From Isoetes taiwanensis (lineage: Eukaryota > Streptophyta > Lycopodiopsida > Isoetales > Isoetaceae), in the NCBI GenBank assembly GCA_021234155.1, contig JAJEKV010000063.1, forward strand, positions 652,947 to 716,946: 64,000 bases of DNA, in the 5' to 3' direction. A program made the translations under genes and the position numbers. This document shows positions 30,770 to 43,548 of this stretch, one piece after another; within the stretch, counting starts at the first letter, position 1; every line of letters begins with the position of its first letter. The notes under the pieces were generated by a model. The model ran no database searches. It had not been told where the DNA came from and worked only from the letters and a program-made list of their open reading frames with translations.

Positions 30770-32035
30770 ATGGCGAGTGAGGAATTTGAGGTCATAAATT
30801 AAATTTCTTTGTTCTTGGAGGTAATGTTCTTGCGGTGCGGATGATGTTCTTCAGTGCGAGGCGGTGCGGATGAGAAGGCGTATCCGTGTTTATGTTTCTT
30901 TGGGGAGCTCCCTTTTTTTGAAAACGGGGGGCTGTGGCGAGCGATGAGAAAGAAGGTGGTTGTGAAGCCTTGAAGAGGTCCTGTTCCACAGAGAGAGCCC
31001 TGTTCATTGGATGTAAGTGTCACTGTTAGCATAGGTGGAGTGGATGTGTGGGGCGATATATACAGTGCGTATGTAGATTTTTTGGATACAGTGCTTTAGT
31101 GGTATCGTTAGTTTAGAGAGGGGTTCAGACTTAGATCATCTTCATGTGCAGTGCGTGTTTAGAATTGGTTTGTCAGGCCCCATAGCTGTGAATGCAAGGC
31201 TGAAGAAATATTTGGGATGGAACACTCACAAGCTTTGTGTTGATTGATGCTTGGATGCTTCCGTCAAACACAGTGTTTAATTCAGAGCCGTGCATGGAGG
31301 CTGCGTGGCGTCTAACTCTCAATCCAAAGCATGCCTCTCATGTGATGTTAGAAGTGTTGTCTATGGCCTTCCCCGTGGAATAGTCCCAGTTGAACGAATT
31401 GGAAAGCGTAGAAGAAGATTTTGGGATCTTTGAGGTTGTGGTTGGTGTCCATGAAGATCGTGCCAATGAGGGAAGATAACGACCAAGAATGTGGAAGGGC
31501 GGTTGAGGCCCTGGAGACTGCAGCTTGGCTGCCTTCTTATATCCCACTTAGCTTTGGAGATTGGTCATTTTCTGCACAATAAAGTAGAGGTCCCCTTTTC
31601 ATTTTCTCATATACAAAGTGTTTGGCTTTTATGTAGGCCAGTTAAAGATGTTGGGAACGCTATGGCGAGGCGATAGGAATCTTTTTTCGAGCCCTCTTGT
31701 GAATGTAGATCTGAGTCGGATGAAGAGATTGAGAAGTACACCCATATTGGTTGGATGAGAATAGGTGCGAATGTTTTCACCTCCATGTAGATGTAGATTC
31801 TAGCGACAAAAGAGACCATGATGAGTATCAAGGAATGCCCGAGCAGTTTGGGAAACACCGTTCAACGCTTGGATGAAGCATTGCATTGCATGGATATGGA
31901 AGATCGAAAATCTCTTTGAAGCGGTATGAGGGTTTTTGTGGTTACATGAATTTGATGCGGGCTCTCCTGATAAAGCACAACAATGCGCTAGAGCGTCTTG
32001 GGAAGACTTACTTTCGGACCATGCAGGCTTGAAGC
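30770..32035 (+). pseudogene. HUH/Rep-like degenerate locus, copy 1
   Basis: Same locus as 57664-58984 but with frames destroyed by dense CAG/CTG distortions. The segment GSDLDHLHVQCVFRI is still legible at about 31125-31165. See the copy 2 entry for the description. Confidence 0.4.
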
Positions 32036-35000
32036 GCTTGCCATAGCTCCTATGGATGTGGTTTAGGTTTTGGTTTATGTTGTTTTTCTGTTCTGTTGTG
32101 GTGCAGACCATGGAGCTTCGTCTACAAGCTCCTTTGGGCACTTTTGTTGGCTGCTATTGTTGATGTCTGTAATATACAAGGATCCTTTGTAAAGTATGGC
32201 GTTTTGAATACATGCCAGTTGGCATGTTTGTTTTGAAAATAAGTGTGTAATGTGGATGCAATGGTGTTCTTGGTTTTCTTAACCTGTATAGCATGAACTA
32301 TTGCTTATATGTATGTACGTATTTATGGCATATGGGGTGCACAAAATTATACATGGGGCTGATGTGTAAAATGGGCAGCCCTTGATGTGGCATATTCATG
32401 GAATTACAGTTCAATTCAATGGATAAGAATGAGCAATAAGGAATAAGCAAAAAATAATGTCTTTATCTCTAACATATAATTGTAATAAGGAATGTAGGGG
32501 TGACTTAGGCATATATGTTCTTATGGAAAATTATGATTGTTCAATTTACTTATAGAAATTATGATTGTGATTAAAATTGAACACGTGTAAGCACACAAAA
32601 AAATTGGAAGTAGTTCTTTTACGGAACTTTTCGGTATGTGCTATAGGATATTCTAGAAACGTTGTTGGGTGTTTGAAAAGCTTCTTCGGCTTCTCGACGT
32701 TTCCATTCTATTCTTTGGCCTCATGTATAACTATTCTTGACCTCATATATAAAGGGTAAATGTCATTTTGCTTTCGGATCAAAGCTGCGGTTGTGGCATC
32801 TAAAAGTTGGAGGTGTCGAGTTATGGATAAAAGCGAGCCAAAGGCGAGGAAAGCATAATATGTTTGCTTTTACGTATGTATTTAAGAGAGCCGGACCGCA
32901 TAGGCATAATCTGGATGCCTTTACATTTTAGATTATGTTAGTCGAGAAGGTGGAGCATTTTTTTTAAGCTTAAGAAATCATCAGGAAAGACTGATTTGAT
33001 CGGATATCGTACCAAGATTGGAATTTGAAGCATTGGTTTATTCTCGACTTCATGGTCATTAGATTACGAAACCCTACGCGATGTCCCGGATGTGAGTCTA
33101 TCTTGGCCCACAAGCACAAAGTATGAATTCAAGATTTGAGGTAGTGGCGGCGGATTGATTTAGTCTTTTCCTTTGTGCGGTACAAGCGAAATATCAATGC
33201 ACAATTCTTTGTCCGAAGCGAAAGGGTGCGACACTAAGCAATTAGGGGGTTGTCAATCGTTTGCTACACAACCTCAATTGCTTTGTTCGAGAACAATCTA
33301 GCTCCACAATCATTGATTTTTTGAGAAAAATCCATGTGAAGATAACTACTGGCGAGGTTAATGCGGTCATTTGTTCATAGACCGGTTAGTACAAAAGGCG
33401 AGCAAGTGCAAGGATAAAAGCATAAAATTCATCAATCTCAAAGATATAGGATACAATTTTACATCTCTTTGTAAGGCATTACTACGGCAAAGCGTCTGAG
33501 GAAAACATAACGGTTTGCTTACTTTTTGGGACACACAGATGTCTTGCCAACCTTCATCGCATTTCTCTGCCTGTAAGAAATTTTCTTATAACAAAGTGCA
33601 TCATAAATCTGGTGCATGTTCTATCTACAATCGATTGTATGCAAAGACTATCAATGCATAATGTCAACATGTCGGCGACTTTTTTGTTTGGACAATCGAG
33701 AAAATTTTTGCATGTTTTCTCAAACATGCGGAGCAGTTGGTAACTCATGATTTGTTCTATCATCAAGGCTGTTTGATAGTATCCGGGAAGCACATGATGT
33801 GCCCTTTGATAATAACTCCTCAAAGTTATTTCTCTTCCATCAATTCAAAATAATCAAACGAAGTCCTATGCACTAAAAAAGGTAACTTTGTGATTGTTAG
33901 TGGGGTATTCAAAATAACTGGGTTGTTCCTTGAGAATTAATCAGCATAGTGGGATGTCTTTGTTTGATGTTGTGGCAATATTGCCAATACTAGGACCCGG
34001 GGTGCACCACATAATTGTACGAAGTTCAGATAGTCTTGGCATACGATTGTATGAAGTTGAGATAGTCCATACTTTTAAAATAGCCCTTACAAACAACTAG
34101 TGTGATGCATTGGGTGCACCACATAATTGTACGAAGTTCAGATAGTCTTGGCATACGATTGTATGAAGTTGAGATAGTCCATACTTTTTAAAATATTACA
34201 AACAACTAGTGTGATGCATATCACATGAACAAAAGGTGCATCCATTTAATTATATAGTATTTATCAAAATATCATTACAGACATTCACTTAAAGTTCTTC
34301 ATTCCATTTCTTTCTACTTAATGTTCTCAGAAATGTTGTTCAAAGCAAAATTAACAGATTGCTCGAAAGGCATATGATTGTCAACATCATAATCCAATTA
34401 TCTTCACAAGATGCAAACTAAAAAGCACAAAGGCGGCGGTGTGAATACTGCCGTGACAAATCTTGTACAATAACATAGTCGTAAAAGAAATTGTCATAGA
34501 AAAAAGGGCGTAAGGATACAAAACCCAACTAAGACAGTGTGAAAGCAAACTTTTCTTCCTTGCTTATATGGACCAGTAGAAATTCTTAAAAAATGAGACA
34601 TCTCTGTCGTGTGAAAAGGCCCTTATATTTGTGTACACCCTTGTTGTACCTAATCTTTTATCCTTGTGCTATGGCGGTGGAGGCATACAATAGTACATGG
34701 GTATATGTAGATTTTTTGCGTAAAGTTTCAAATCTCTAATTAATATTTGACTTGTATCTTAATTTCCTCATATGGTGGAGAAATGATATGCTGAGGTCGA
34801 AAATCAGTTTGATTCCATCAAAGGTTTTAGTGGACAATGGAGAGTGGGATAGGGAATAGGTAAAGGGAATATTATGTACATCAAATAATAAAAAGAAATA
34901 AGTGATATTAGGGATAAATGGTCAAAATGAATTTTCCACATAGTCATATAGTTTTAAAATCGTCGCGACAAGTGAAATAGAAGTCAATTGATATTTCTTT

Positions 35001-37140
35001 GTTCAAAACCTTGTTGGCGTTCAACAAATCTTTGAAAAGAAAACAAGCCACAAAGGTATGCTACCGCCCCTTCATATGCAAACCCATGAAGAAGCCCTAA
35101 ATAGCCTTGTAACGACCTCCTGCATTGCTTATGGTTTCCTTATTCACAACCTTTGCATAGAAACCTTATCATTCAAATGTAAAGTGGCCAAGCCCATACC
35201 TCAAAACAAAGACCAAAACTACAAAAGTGAGAACTTAAAAAAAAAAAAAAAACTATTTATAGAAGCAACTAGAAAATCCATGGTTGATTAACATGAAGGA
35301 CCAAAACTACAAAAAGTGAACTTAAACAAAAAGCAAAACTACTTGAGAAGAATCGAGATAGAAGCAAAACTACTTGAGAAGAATCGGATAGGCTGATTTA
35401 GGCTAATTAAATCCATTTCATAACTATTAGCGGGATCTTGATGTCATCTTGGCTTTGATGCACACGGAATCGAGGAATGAAGTAAAGGGATAACGTCTAG
35501 CATAACAAAACCTTAGAAAACAATTGGTCGACATCACATGGGGGCTTTTAAATCTTGAGTTGGAAATAAAGACAAAAATAACTATGGCCACATGGTTTGC
35601 TTCTTTTCTAAAACATCAATGGCTAAGCACTCTAGAAATAATATTTAATACATGCATGCATACAGTCGTAGTAAAACCATAAGTTTACAAAAGTACAAAG
35701 GAAACCCTTTATAAAAATAAAAATAAATAAAAACTCGTTGGTTTCTCTATTCTATTCTTGGTGGGCTTCTTCTCTTTGCGATCTCTTCTAGGCGACTCCA
35801 CTCGGTGGCGTTGTCTCTTCATTGAATCTTCTCCATGATGTAAACCAAGTTATTTAAAGATGTCCGCTCCCAGATTTTTTTTTTATTTTTATTTTTTTGG
35901 TTATAGAACTTTTTAGCGAGCTTGATTAACTTCAGTGAGTTCATTAGGAATCAACATTTGATTTAGAGTTAGTTAGTGCATAATTCAATAGAGAGCAGCA
36001 GATTTTCGCATAATTCTCCATATTTCCATAACCATAACAAGGTTGTAAATTCCTTACTTCCATTCCATGGCTTCAAATTGTTTTTGTAAAGATTTTGATA
36101 TCTTGAGTTCTAATTACGCTTGTAATTTTCCCTCTCGTCAGAATGCCAAAACTTTTCTCTTGTGAGCACTAAAGGTGTCATCTCTACTAAATTATAATTT
36201 AAACACTTATGATGCCACAATGTTTCTTTTATGAGCACGGAATGTGTTATCCTCTAGTGATACGTATATTAAAACGTATGTGTATATTAAAACGTATGTG
36301 CCGTATCTAACGTATCTTAAAATAAATTAGATTGTTTAGATACTTGGATATTTTTTATACACATATTTTTTCGTATCCATCTTTAGATGCTTTAGAAGTA
36401 ATGTTTGAGACTAAGGCTTCCAAGCCAATGGCCCAGATTGCATGATTCTTGGGCATATGCTAGGTTATTCTCCTCACCAATGGTCAGGTGTGCTAAAACA
36501 AAATGTTTATAAACATTTGAGATCTTAAACAAGTGGCTAAATTATGTAAATTTTGCATTTTATGTTAAATTTTAGAGGAATGGCATTGCAAGCATTTGCA
36601 TTGCTCCAGCCTGGAAATGCCTTGTATCATTATTTATTTCATCTCATTACGTTGAAATTTTAGACCCTCTTTTGCTAACAATAATGTTAGCAGATATTTT
36701 GTCTGAACGCATAGATACTAAGGAAGTGTATTCTATATATGAGCATAGTAAATCAATTTACTCTGAAGTCATTTCAGTTTTGGACAGCTACATACATAAC
36801 CAGTAGGCGGGTATACCACCTTGAATATAATTAGCAAAGATCTTGAATTAGGACAGAACTTGAACTGTCCAACTACGAGCCTAAAATATTCAAGATTGCC
36901 AATGTCGTTAGGTGGAGTAGGCTTAAAAATCAGTACTCCATTTTGCAGGAAATAATTTTAGCTTTGTTTAGCCATTGCTATAGAGCTCTCTCTTGTAAGA
37001 ATGAAGTCTATTGCTAACCGACATCTTTCACGACCTATAAATTACTTCTTTAACATAAGTCAAGCTCAATATAGTGCAAAATAGTACATACCTTATCAGC
37101 TGAATAACAAGCATCATCTTCTTTATTTTGTCCTTAACCA
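32036..37140. other. 5.1 kb without recognisable gene (copy 1)
   Basis: Some open frames (for example minus strand 33554-33823) recur in copy 2 but belong to no family I know. It contains a 114-bp tandem duplication (34001-34219) absent from copy 2, an A-run near 35230, a 30-33-bp doubled unit near 35335-35390 and a doubled TATTAAAACGTATGTG near 36267-36300. Transposon-like composition, with many CAG/CTG differences between copies up to about 36 kb. Confidence 0.45.
34001..34219 (+). repeat. 114-bp tandem duplication unique to copy 1
   Basis: The unit beginning TGCACCACATAATTGTACG occurs at 34001 and 34115; copy 2 has a single unit from 60964. This is a real structural difference between the copies, not a one-base error. 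Confidence 0.93.
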
Positions 37141-37960
37141 GTTTGTACTAAGATGAAAACCATGGCTTTCCTGCCTGAACCAAAATGGAGTTGATTAGAA
37201 GCCAAATATGTGTGCATGTGAAAATGAGCAAGAATGATAGCATTAAGATTGCCAATTTCAAACCTCTTTAGCCCCGATTATGTCTGTTTCGGATTATACG
37301 CCAATCATATAAATTGTTTCAAAGGCATGGGTTTCTTGTTCTGACAAACTATTGCCTTCCGTGTAACAACATGCTCTCAATTTTTTTTAGAGCCTCTTCT
37401 GCATACTTGTAGACAACTACTCGTTTTTCCCATAAGAGTTATAAAAAGCTTGCTTCCAGTCAATCTAATTATAAAAAAGCACATAATAAAGGTAAGAATA
37501 TTGTGCCATAAAAAATCACACTTGTAGACATCTAATGCTGTTTTACATGGAGAAACACAAGATTTGTTAAAAGCAATCTGTGCTGCAATTATGGAAAGCA
37601 AGTGGCCACATTTAATCCCACTCCCATACCAACAAATAGGACATAAAGCACTCGAGCATATATAGTAATCATCATAGCAAAACCGTTTAAGCCTTTATTG
37701 CAGTTACTATACCTGATAAAGACATTCTCCAATGCTATCCTAAAAGCCCCCATTCCAAACCGGCGCCATAGGAAAGGCAGCCTGTAATTACTACAAAATG
37801 CATAGCGGGTTTATAACCACATCTGAGGGACTCCTCTAGTTTGCTTTACTAGTAGCATCCAGCATTGCATAATGACACTGCCCTACACTAGAAGTGCCAT
37901 TCTCATTAAACTGCACACTGTCTGTTGTTCATTAGCGACTTACCTCATTGCCTGGGGAAA
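37141..37960. other. Spacer start, nothing recognised
   Basis: AT-rich single-copy DNA following the end of copy 1. No gene, repeat or RNA signal that I can support. Confidence 0.5.
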
Positions 37961-37974
37961 TGAGGGAGGTCTTG

Positions 37975-38230
37975 CCAGCTTTCCATTCCTGCATTATTTG
38001 GCCTTTATGATGAACTGGGTCTTTTGTGCAAACTTTGGGTGGAGAACACTTAAATGCTTGCACAAAGCGTGCATCCCAATTTTTTTTTTGCGCTGATGAT
38101 GTCCTCCTCTCCTCAAGGGCTTGAAATATTTGATAGCTATAGATACATTCTGCAAAGAAAAAACTGCAGGTCAACTGCAAAGGCAAAGGTGATGGTGTTC
38201 AGAACCTTTTGGAAGGGTTTAAAGGAGAAT
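37975..38230 (+). pseudogene. LINE reverse-transcriptase relic
   Basis: The plus strand retains, across frameshifts, PALFGLY then DELG (RT motif B region), the catalytic block FxADDVLLSS with GATGAT at 38095-38100, and KKLQVN then KVMVFRTF, the order and spacing of a LINE RT palm. It differs from the family at 1-6797 in these motifs, so it is another LINE lineage. Heavily decayed, about 250 bp. Confidence 0.6.
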
Positions 38231-39325
38231 CTTCGTAAAAGGGACATCCGGTGGAAACTGTATCTGCATATACATCTGTGTTCTCATATGGCTCACAGAT
38301 ATGAGCGTGATTTCGAGCAGATGAATGGCCTCAATTAGAGAGGCTTCAAATTTCTCTCTATCTAGAATGATCAGTAAACCCTCAGTGCCCCATGATATAA
38401 TGTTGGCAGAAGTTAGCCCTTGCAGCTTGAAATGGCTTTTCAATTAATGTCTTTGATACATAAGTTTCGCCAGTTTGGTGCCACACAAGAGGGCGGATGA
38501 GACTTCCTCGACTGGCTTTTGATTTCTTCAAAAACAGTAAGATATTTTAATACTCTTGGCTTTTCAATTATAAAATGCCTCCATTCCAATATGACTTGGC
38601 AGCCCAATTTGTAAACTGACTTGGGGCGGCAGATGAGCTCATACGTCATGATTTGGAGCAGTTTCATGTCTCAAACATTTGGTTAAATCCTTAGACAAAA
38701 TTAAATACTAAAAGATAATTTTTCAAGGGAGAACTTTTCTAAACATTTCAGCTGACGGTTTCATAGTAAGACCAGTTATCTTGAGACTGACCTTCAAATA
38801 AGGTGAGGGTTCTTTATGGGGCAGTTCAAATTGTCTTCTTATCAGTTTGATATTGAGCTTGGGGGCTAAATATCTTAGTCGAGAGGATAGAAAATGCTCT
38901 TTTGCGATTTGAACATGGAGTCAAAAACACTCCATCTTACCTGCTGCCTATTCCATGATAAGAGGGAAATAGCATTGTCTCTTCAGACATCAACAATCTT
39001 ATGGCAACTTCGGCATGTATTATGACCAAAATGTACATCCTCATTCATTCATGACCTTGCTCAGAAAGTAGAAAAGCATCCTCAAAAATAGAAACAGCAG
39101 ACCCAGTAGCCCAAATAAAAAAGATGATGAGGCAAAACAAGTGGTGGAATGTGGGCAGCTCGAAGAAAAGAAAACTTCATGATATTAGGGACTGACACTA
39201 GCAAGATCTGGGAGGAAAATACACTAGCAAGATCTAGGAAAATAAAATGAGCAACAAAACAGAAACATAAGAATTCCTTTTAGAAGATGGGATAGGGCTC
39301 AAAAACAGCCAAATGCTGATACCAT
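38231..39325. other. Spacer DNA, no gene seen
   Basis: Contains a 75-codon minus-strand open frame (38440-38667) of unknown nature. It lies on the side of the 39326-39646 LTR where a PBS-like sequence sits, so part may be internal sequence of an old LTR element. Confidence 0.35.
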
Positions 39326-39646
39326 TGATTCCATTGATTTTTATTGATGCTTTAGTGTTATAGTTTTTAGCTTCTTGGGCTTTCATCCTGCAGCTCCTTA
39401 ATTCCGTATCTCCTTGGTCTCATAGACCCTATGGGTCTCCATAATCATCAATAGGTCTTTCTTTCTTTCATGGGTTTGAAAATCATCTTTGCTTTTTTGT
39501 TAGTGCTCTATAACTAGCATGAGCTTAAGCTCTTAGACATGAAATGCCGTAATGAAACATGAATATGGCATATATAGTCAAGCAATAGGCGGATGGCTCA
39601 GCATGCAGAGTCATTAACATATGTGCAGTATGACAATACTCTAACA
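39326..39646 (-). mobile_element. LTR of a Copia-type element (321 bp), PPT and PBS on opposite sides
   Basis: On the minus strand it starts TGTTAGAGTATTGTCA and ends with TG/CA borders. A purine tract TGGGAGA (minus strand, 39647-39653) abuts its start, as expected for a 3' LTR, while TGGTATCAGC, the initiator-Met tRNA primer site, lies just past its other end (39315-39324), as for a 5' LTR. The arrangement suggests LTR-internal-LTR-internal, or recombination between elements. Confidence 0.6.
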
Positions 39647-39654
39647 TCTCCCAA

Positions 39655-41972
39655 TGATGTGCATGGCCGAGGAAAACTAACAAAAAAGATGCTAACTAGA
39701 AATGCAAACATCCCCTGAGATGTAAGACTGCCTATAAAGCAAACTTAACCAGAGATCGTCCATGACTGCCACTTGACTTTAGTCTTGAAGCAGATTTTTT
39801 CTTCCCCTGTACCATTCCCTCTGCGTGTGAAAATACAGATTCAAATCATTACCAATATGAGCCTGTAATACATAGAAACCAGACAGAAAAACATAATGTA
39901 TATCAATATCACGTAACACTTGTGATCAAATTCTCTGCTCAATGGTTCTAGTCTAGAAGACTGCTGCAACTCAGGTACATATCCTACTGATAGGAGCAAA
40001 TCATGACTACTATCCACATTCTGCTCTTCAAACACGAAAGATAGGAAATACCACGAGTTTGAGTTAAGCATTTAAAACTGACCTTAAAAGCTTTACGGAA
40101 CCCCCGGAATATCAGTGCAAAAAGAACGTAGTCAAGGATGCAGCCAAATTGGCATGATCCTCTACTCTCCCATCACATGGACAAGCAAATGGAATATGTA
40201 GTTTCAGGTAGTGGTGTATCTAGTGCATGTTACTAACCTTAGATGGGGTGGGTAAAAATATCGGTGCTCATGACTGTTCGTCGGGGCTCAGGCACCAACT
40301 CGTCTTCCAAATCTACGGTATGCACTTGATGCTCAAATACTTCATTTCACAAATCAGAATGCATGTGACAAGTGATCATTTATTAGGGGAAACCATTCCA
40401 ACTTCTGATGCGCTTTCATAACAACATTGAAGGCGTGCAAGCATGCTCAAAGATGGCTGCAGCAGTCACAGTACATATGTGAGCTTTGTACCAGTGAAGG
40501 TAAACCAGCAACTTCAAAATAATCTTCAAATGGGTACCGCTCAATGATATCTTTGATGATACTTTACTATATACCGTGGATATAATTCTTCTAACCCAAG
40601 AATTTGGTACTTTCATATTCACCTTCATAAGCTGTGGCAGTCGATGACATGAAACATCATAACTTGCAGCAAATTCATATCGTCTTTGACAACAGAAAAA
40701 CATATCGAACTGCTCCATGGACCTTTCACTTTATCGTAGCTTCCTTCGCCGAAACATCCACGAATCATGAAGATAAAGGGGTGGGACAATGAATCAGTTA
40801 GAACGGTTTGCTGTTGCTACAAGAATCTTTATAGAACCAGACTTTCTGCTGTTTCTTTGCCTTTTCTTCCCTTTCTGACTTAGATTAATATAATCCCAAG
40901 CTCCTTGAAACTGGTAAATGACCTGATACTTATGGATGGACGCAAATCTAGTGTTGCTCAAATCAAAAAATCAAGTGCATCTCTCAATGCATACCCTTGA
41001 TGATGATTTAGCTCTGATTGGACCTTGACCATTCACAATTTTTTGGATGGACATGCAGATCTAGTGTTGTCAAATCAATGCTGTCTCATAAAGCCCACGG
41101 GTTTGGCCTTGACCATAAAGCTATGGACAGAACTCATAAAGCCAAAGCTAAAGACTTCGAACTCCTTCAATGATAACCTCTGATACAGTACACAAAATCC
41201 AGTTCCGAATACCGAACTGTCTGGAAAACGTGAATCTGATAGAATAAAGGGTATCTGGTGGCCTGAAGCCAGATCGACTCCCCCATGCAATTCCGCCAAT
41301 TCCACAGCCTTCTCTTTTTAACAGATCTTTAACCCAAACATAGAACACCTTTTTCCTTGAATACAAAGAAATGAAACAAACCAAAACAAATCCCAACTCC
41401 AAATGTCCAGATTCATCAGATCTGACCAATCTAGGCCGCAAACAGGATCTGAATCTTTCAACCAGTCTTGGCTTAATAACTTACAAGTTCTCTAATCCAA
41501 ACCACAAATCCAAACTCAAAGTGGGTCCAAAATCCAGATCCTTGCCCAAACTAGAGATCTGTTCTGAGAACACCAGATGGAACAAAGCCTTATTGGCAAA
41601 ACAGCCAAACCCGAGAAACGGTCTTGAGAAATCAACACCAGATCTTCAGGCACTGTGCCTGTCAAATTTGCACAAGTCCCAATCTACGACCTGTGTTTGC
41701 ACAATTTTTGGCAAATTTTCAAGATTCCCTCTACAATCGGAAAATGTACAGATCCACAAATATTGATGAAATTTCTCAAAGCCAGAATAATCATGTCTTA
41801 CAATCCCTTTTCTTGCAAATTGTAGCAAAAAAAACCCTAAACTCTTCTGATCTAACCAATTTTTGGAGCAATAGATAGCCACAGTACTTTTTGATCCGTA
41901 CCTGAGGCTTAGCTTCAAACAGAAAAAAACAGAAAAGCTGGATCAAACTGGGCTAACCCTTCCTCAAAAGAG
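39655..41972 (-). mobile_element. Internal region of a non-coding LTR element
   Basis: About 2.3 kb between the left LTR with its PPT and the PBS of the right LTR. No gag or pol motif on either strand; the few open frames have no recognisable product. Fits a non-autonomous (LARD-like) element. Confidence 0.45.
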
Positions 41973-41984
41973 GCTCTGATATCA
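41973..41984 (-). promoter_or_regulatory. Primer-binding site (initiator-Met tRNA type)
   Basis: The minus strand reads TGATATCAGAGC immediately after the LTR end ...TTCAACA; one mismatch to the common plant TGGTATCAGAGC. Confidence 0.7.
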
Positions 41985-42144
41985 TGTTGAATTATGCTCT
42001 TAAGGACTAGAAAAGGCGACAGGTTCCCAGAGAACTGCCCTAATGCGGCATGACTATGGCTATATAGTCATGACATGGCAAGCAACAGATGGACTCAGCA
42101 TGCCCAGTCATCAACTTACGTGGTGAACGTGACAATGCTCACCA
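41985..42144 (-). mobile_element. LTR of a Copia-type element (160 bp)
   Basis: TG...CA borders on both strands. The minus-strand start TGGTGAGCATTGTCAC and the block GCATGCTGAG, then TATATAG, align with the first roughly 100 nt of the 39326-39646 LTR at clearly reduced identity. The two LTRs are therefore related but unlikely to be a recent pair from one insertion. Confidence 0.6.
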
Positions 42145-43280
42145 ATCAGGCGTGTTTTCATCTTGGCGGCAGCTTCGTAATGTAGCCCGCTTATCATAGC
42201 GGAACCTAATGATGAAAAGTATTAACCCTGGTAGGTGAAATCATCTGCTCACGAAAAACAGAGGGTTGTGGGCCTGAAGCCCTGGCGGGAAATCACCTAT
42301 AAACAGCTGCAATGCAATTAATGCTTCTTTTGCATACATTGTTGTAACAGTAAATGATGCACCATATTTTATATTCAAACAGATGGTAAGAGGAGATTTT
42401 CAAATGGAGAACTATGTAATTGACATTTTTCCAACGGTTTTGCCTACTACTTGTAGTAGTGGGTTTCACTAGAATACAATAAATTTTTAACTTGTTTTTG
42501 TTGCATACCAATTGAAGTATTAAGTACATTTGTGTTAATTTTTGTAGTCTTCACCTTCATGCCCTGGATTGCCTTAGCATGACTTTTAAATTATTGTCTG
42601 ATTTTCTACCAAGGCCACAGTTGTGATGTTGCTAAGCTGAATGGATAACCTGTTTCTGAAGGATTTTTTGTCAAAACCTTTCCAGAAAAGAGACCTGAAT
42701 TGACTTCAATTTACAGTTTGTTCCAACTCTGGGTCTATCAAATAAGGAGTTACTTTGTCTGCAAAATATGGTAAGGTTTTACAGGGTAGTAGCATTACTA
42801 ACTAGTATATCTGCATGCATATGTGTACTACATACCAAGCAGTTATCTTACAAATAAATTGCTCTGCCACTTGTATATCCAACCCCAATCAAAAGGATCA
42901 CTAACAACGCTCCCCAACCTATGGATTATCATCCCATTCTTTTTGGTCATAGGTCATTGCTTTGCCCAAGGCTTGTACCGATATAAAGGGTGAGTCATAC
43001 AGACAGACATAATCTTCAATTGAAATGACATTTCTGTGATACATACATTTCGAACAACAATAGTGAGAACAATGAAGCTAACAAAGTGCTTAACTATAAC
43101 CGTAGGAACGTCACCTATAACCATAAGCTGACATCACATTTGCGGGCTCATGTTTCCCAACTGCAAAATTACTTGTTCTCTCTAAAACTGCAGATAAGAG
43201 GATACGAGGCAAATGTGCCATAATATTGCATTTTTCCAAGATGTTTGAAATAAAGTAACACTTAAACATTCTACCACCCA
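42145..43280. other. Spacer end, no gene seen
   Basis: Short stretch with a GGGCCTGAAGCCC inverted repeat near 42270; otherwise AT-rich and featureless up to the start of repeat copy 2. Confidence 0.45.
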
Positions 43281-43548
43281 GGCAATTTACTAGTGTATCA
43301 ATACACAACGAGATAGCGCATGCAAAATGGAATAAGTCGTGCCCACTTAACACGATAGCTAAAGAAAAATACAAAGCAAAAAAAAAAAAAAAAAGAAGGA
43401 AAGGGAATAGAAGGCTCCAACCAAGAAAAACCGGGAAGAAGGAATATGGAGGTCCCAATGCCGTAGCTGCGCCATACCACCTCTGATCCGGGGCCTCGTT
43501 GCACAGGAGCTCTTCCTTCCGTCCAGAAGTGGCTCAATTTGTTTCAAT

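Larger units (their letters stand above)
16394..37140 (+). repeat. Large direct repeat, copy 1 (about 20.7 kb)
   Basis: From GGCAATTTACTAG at 16394 to about 37140 the sequence recurs, same orientation and order, at 43281-64000. The offset drifts from 26887 to 26859, so copy 1 is only about 28 nt longer overall. Differences are mostly one-base homopolymer indels and CAG/CTG distortions. Both gene sets, the intronic repeats and the relics are duplicated. Confidence 0.98.
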
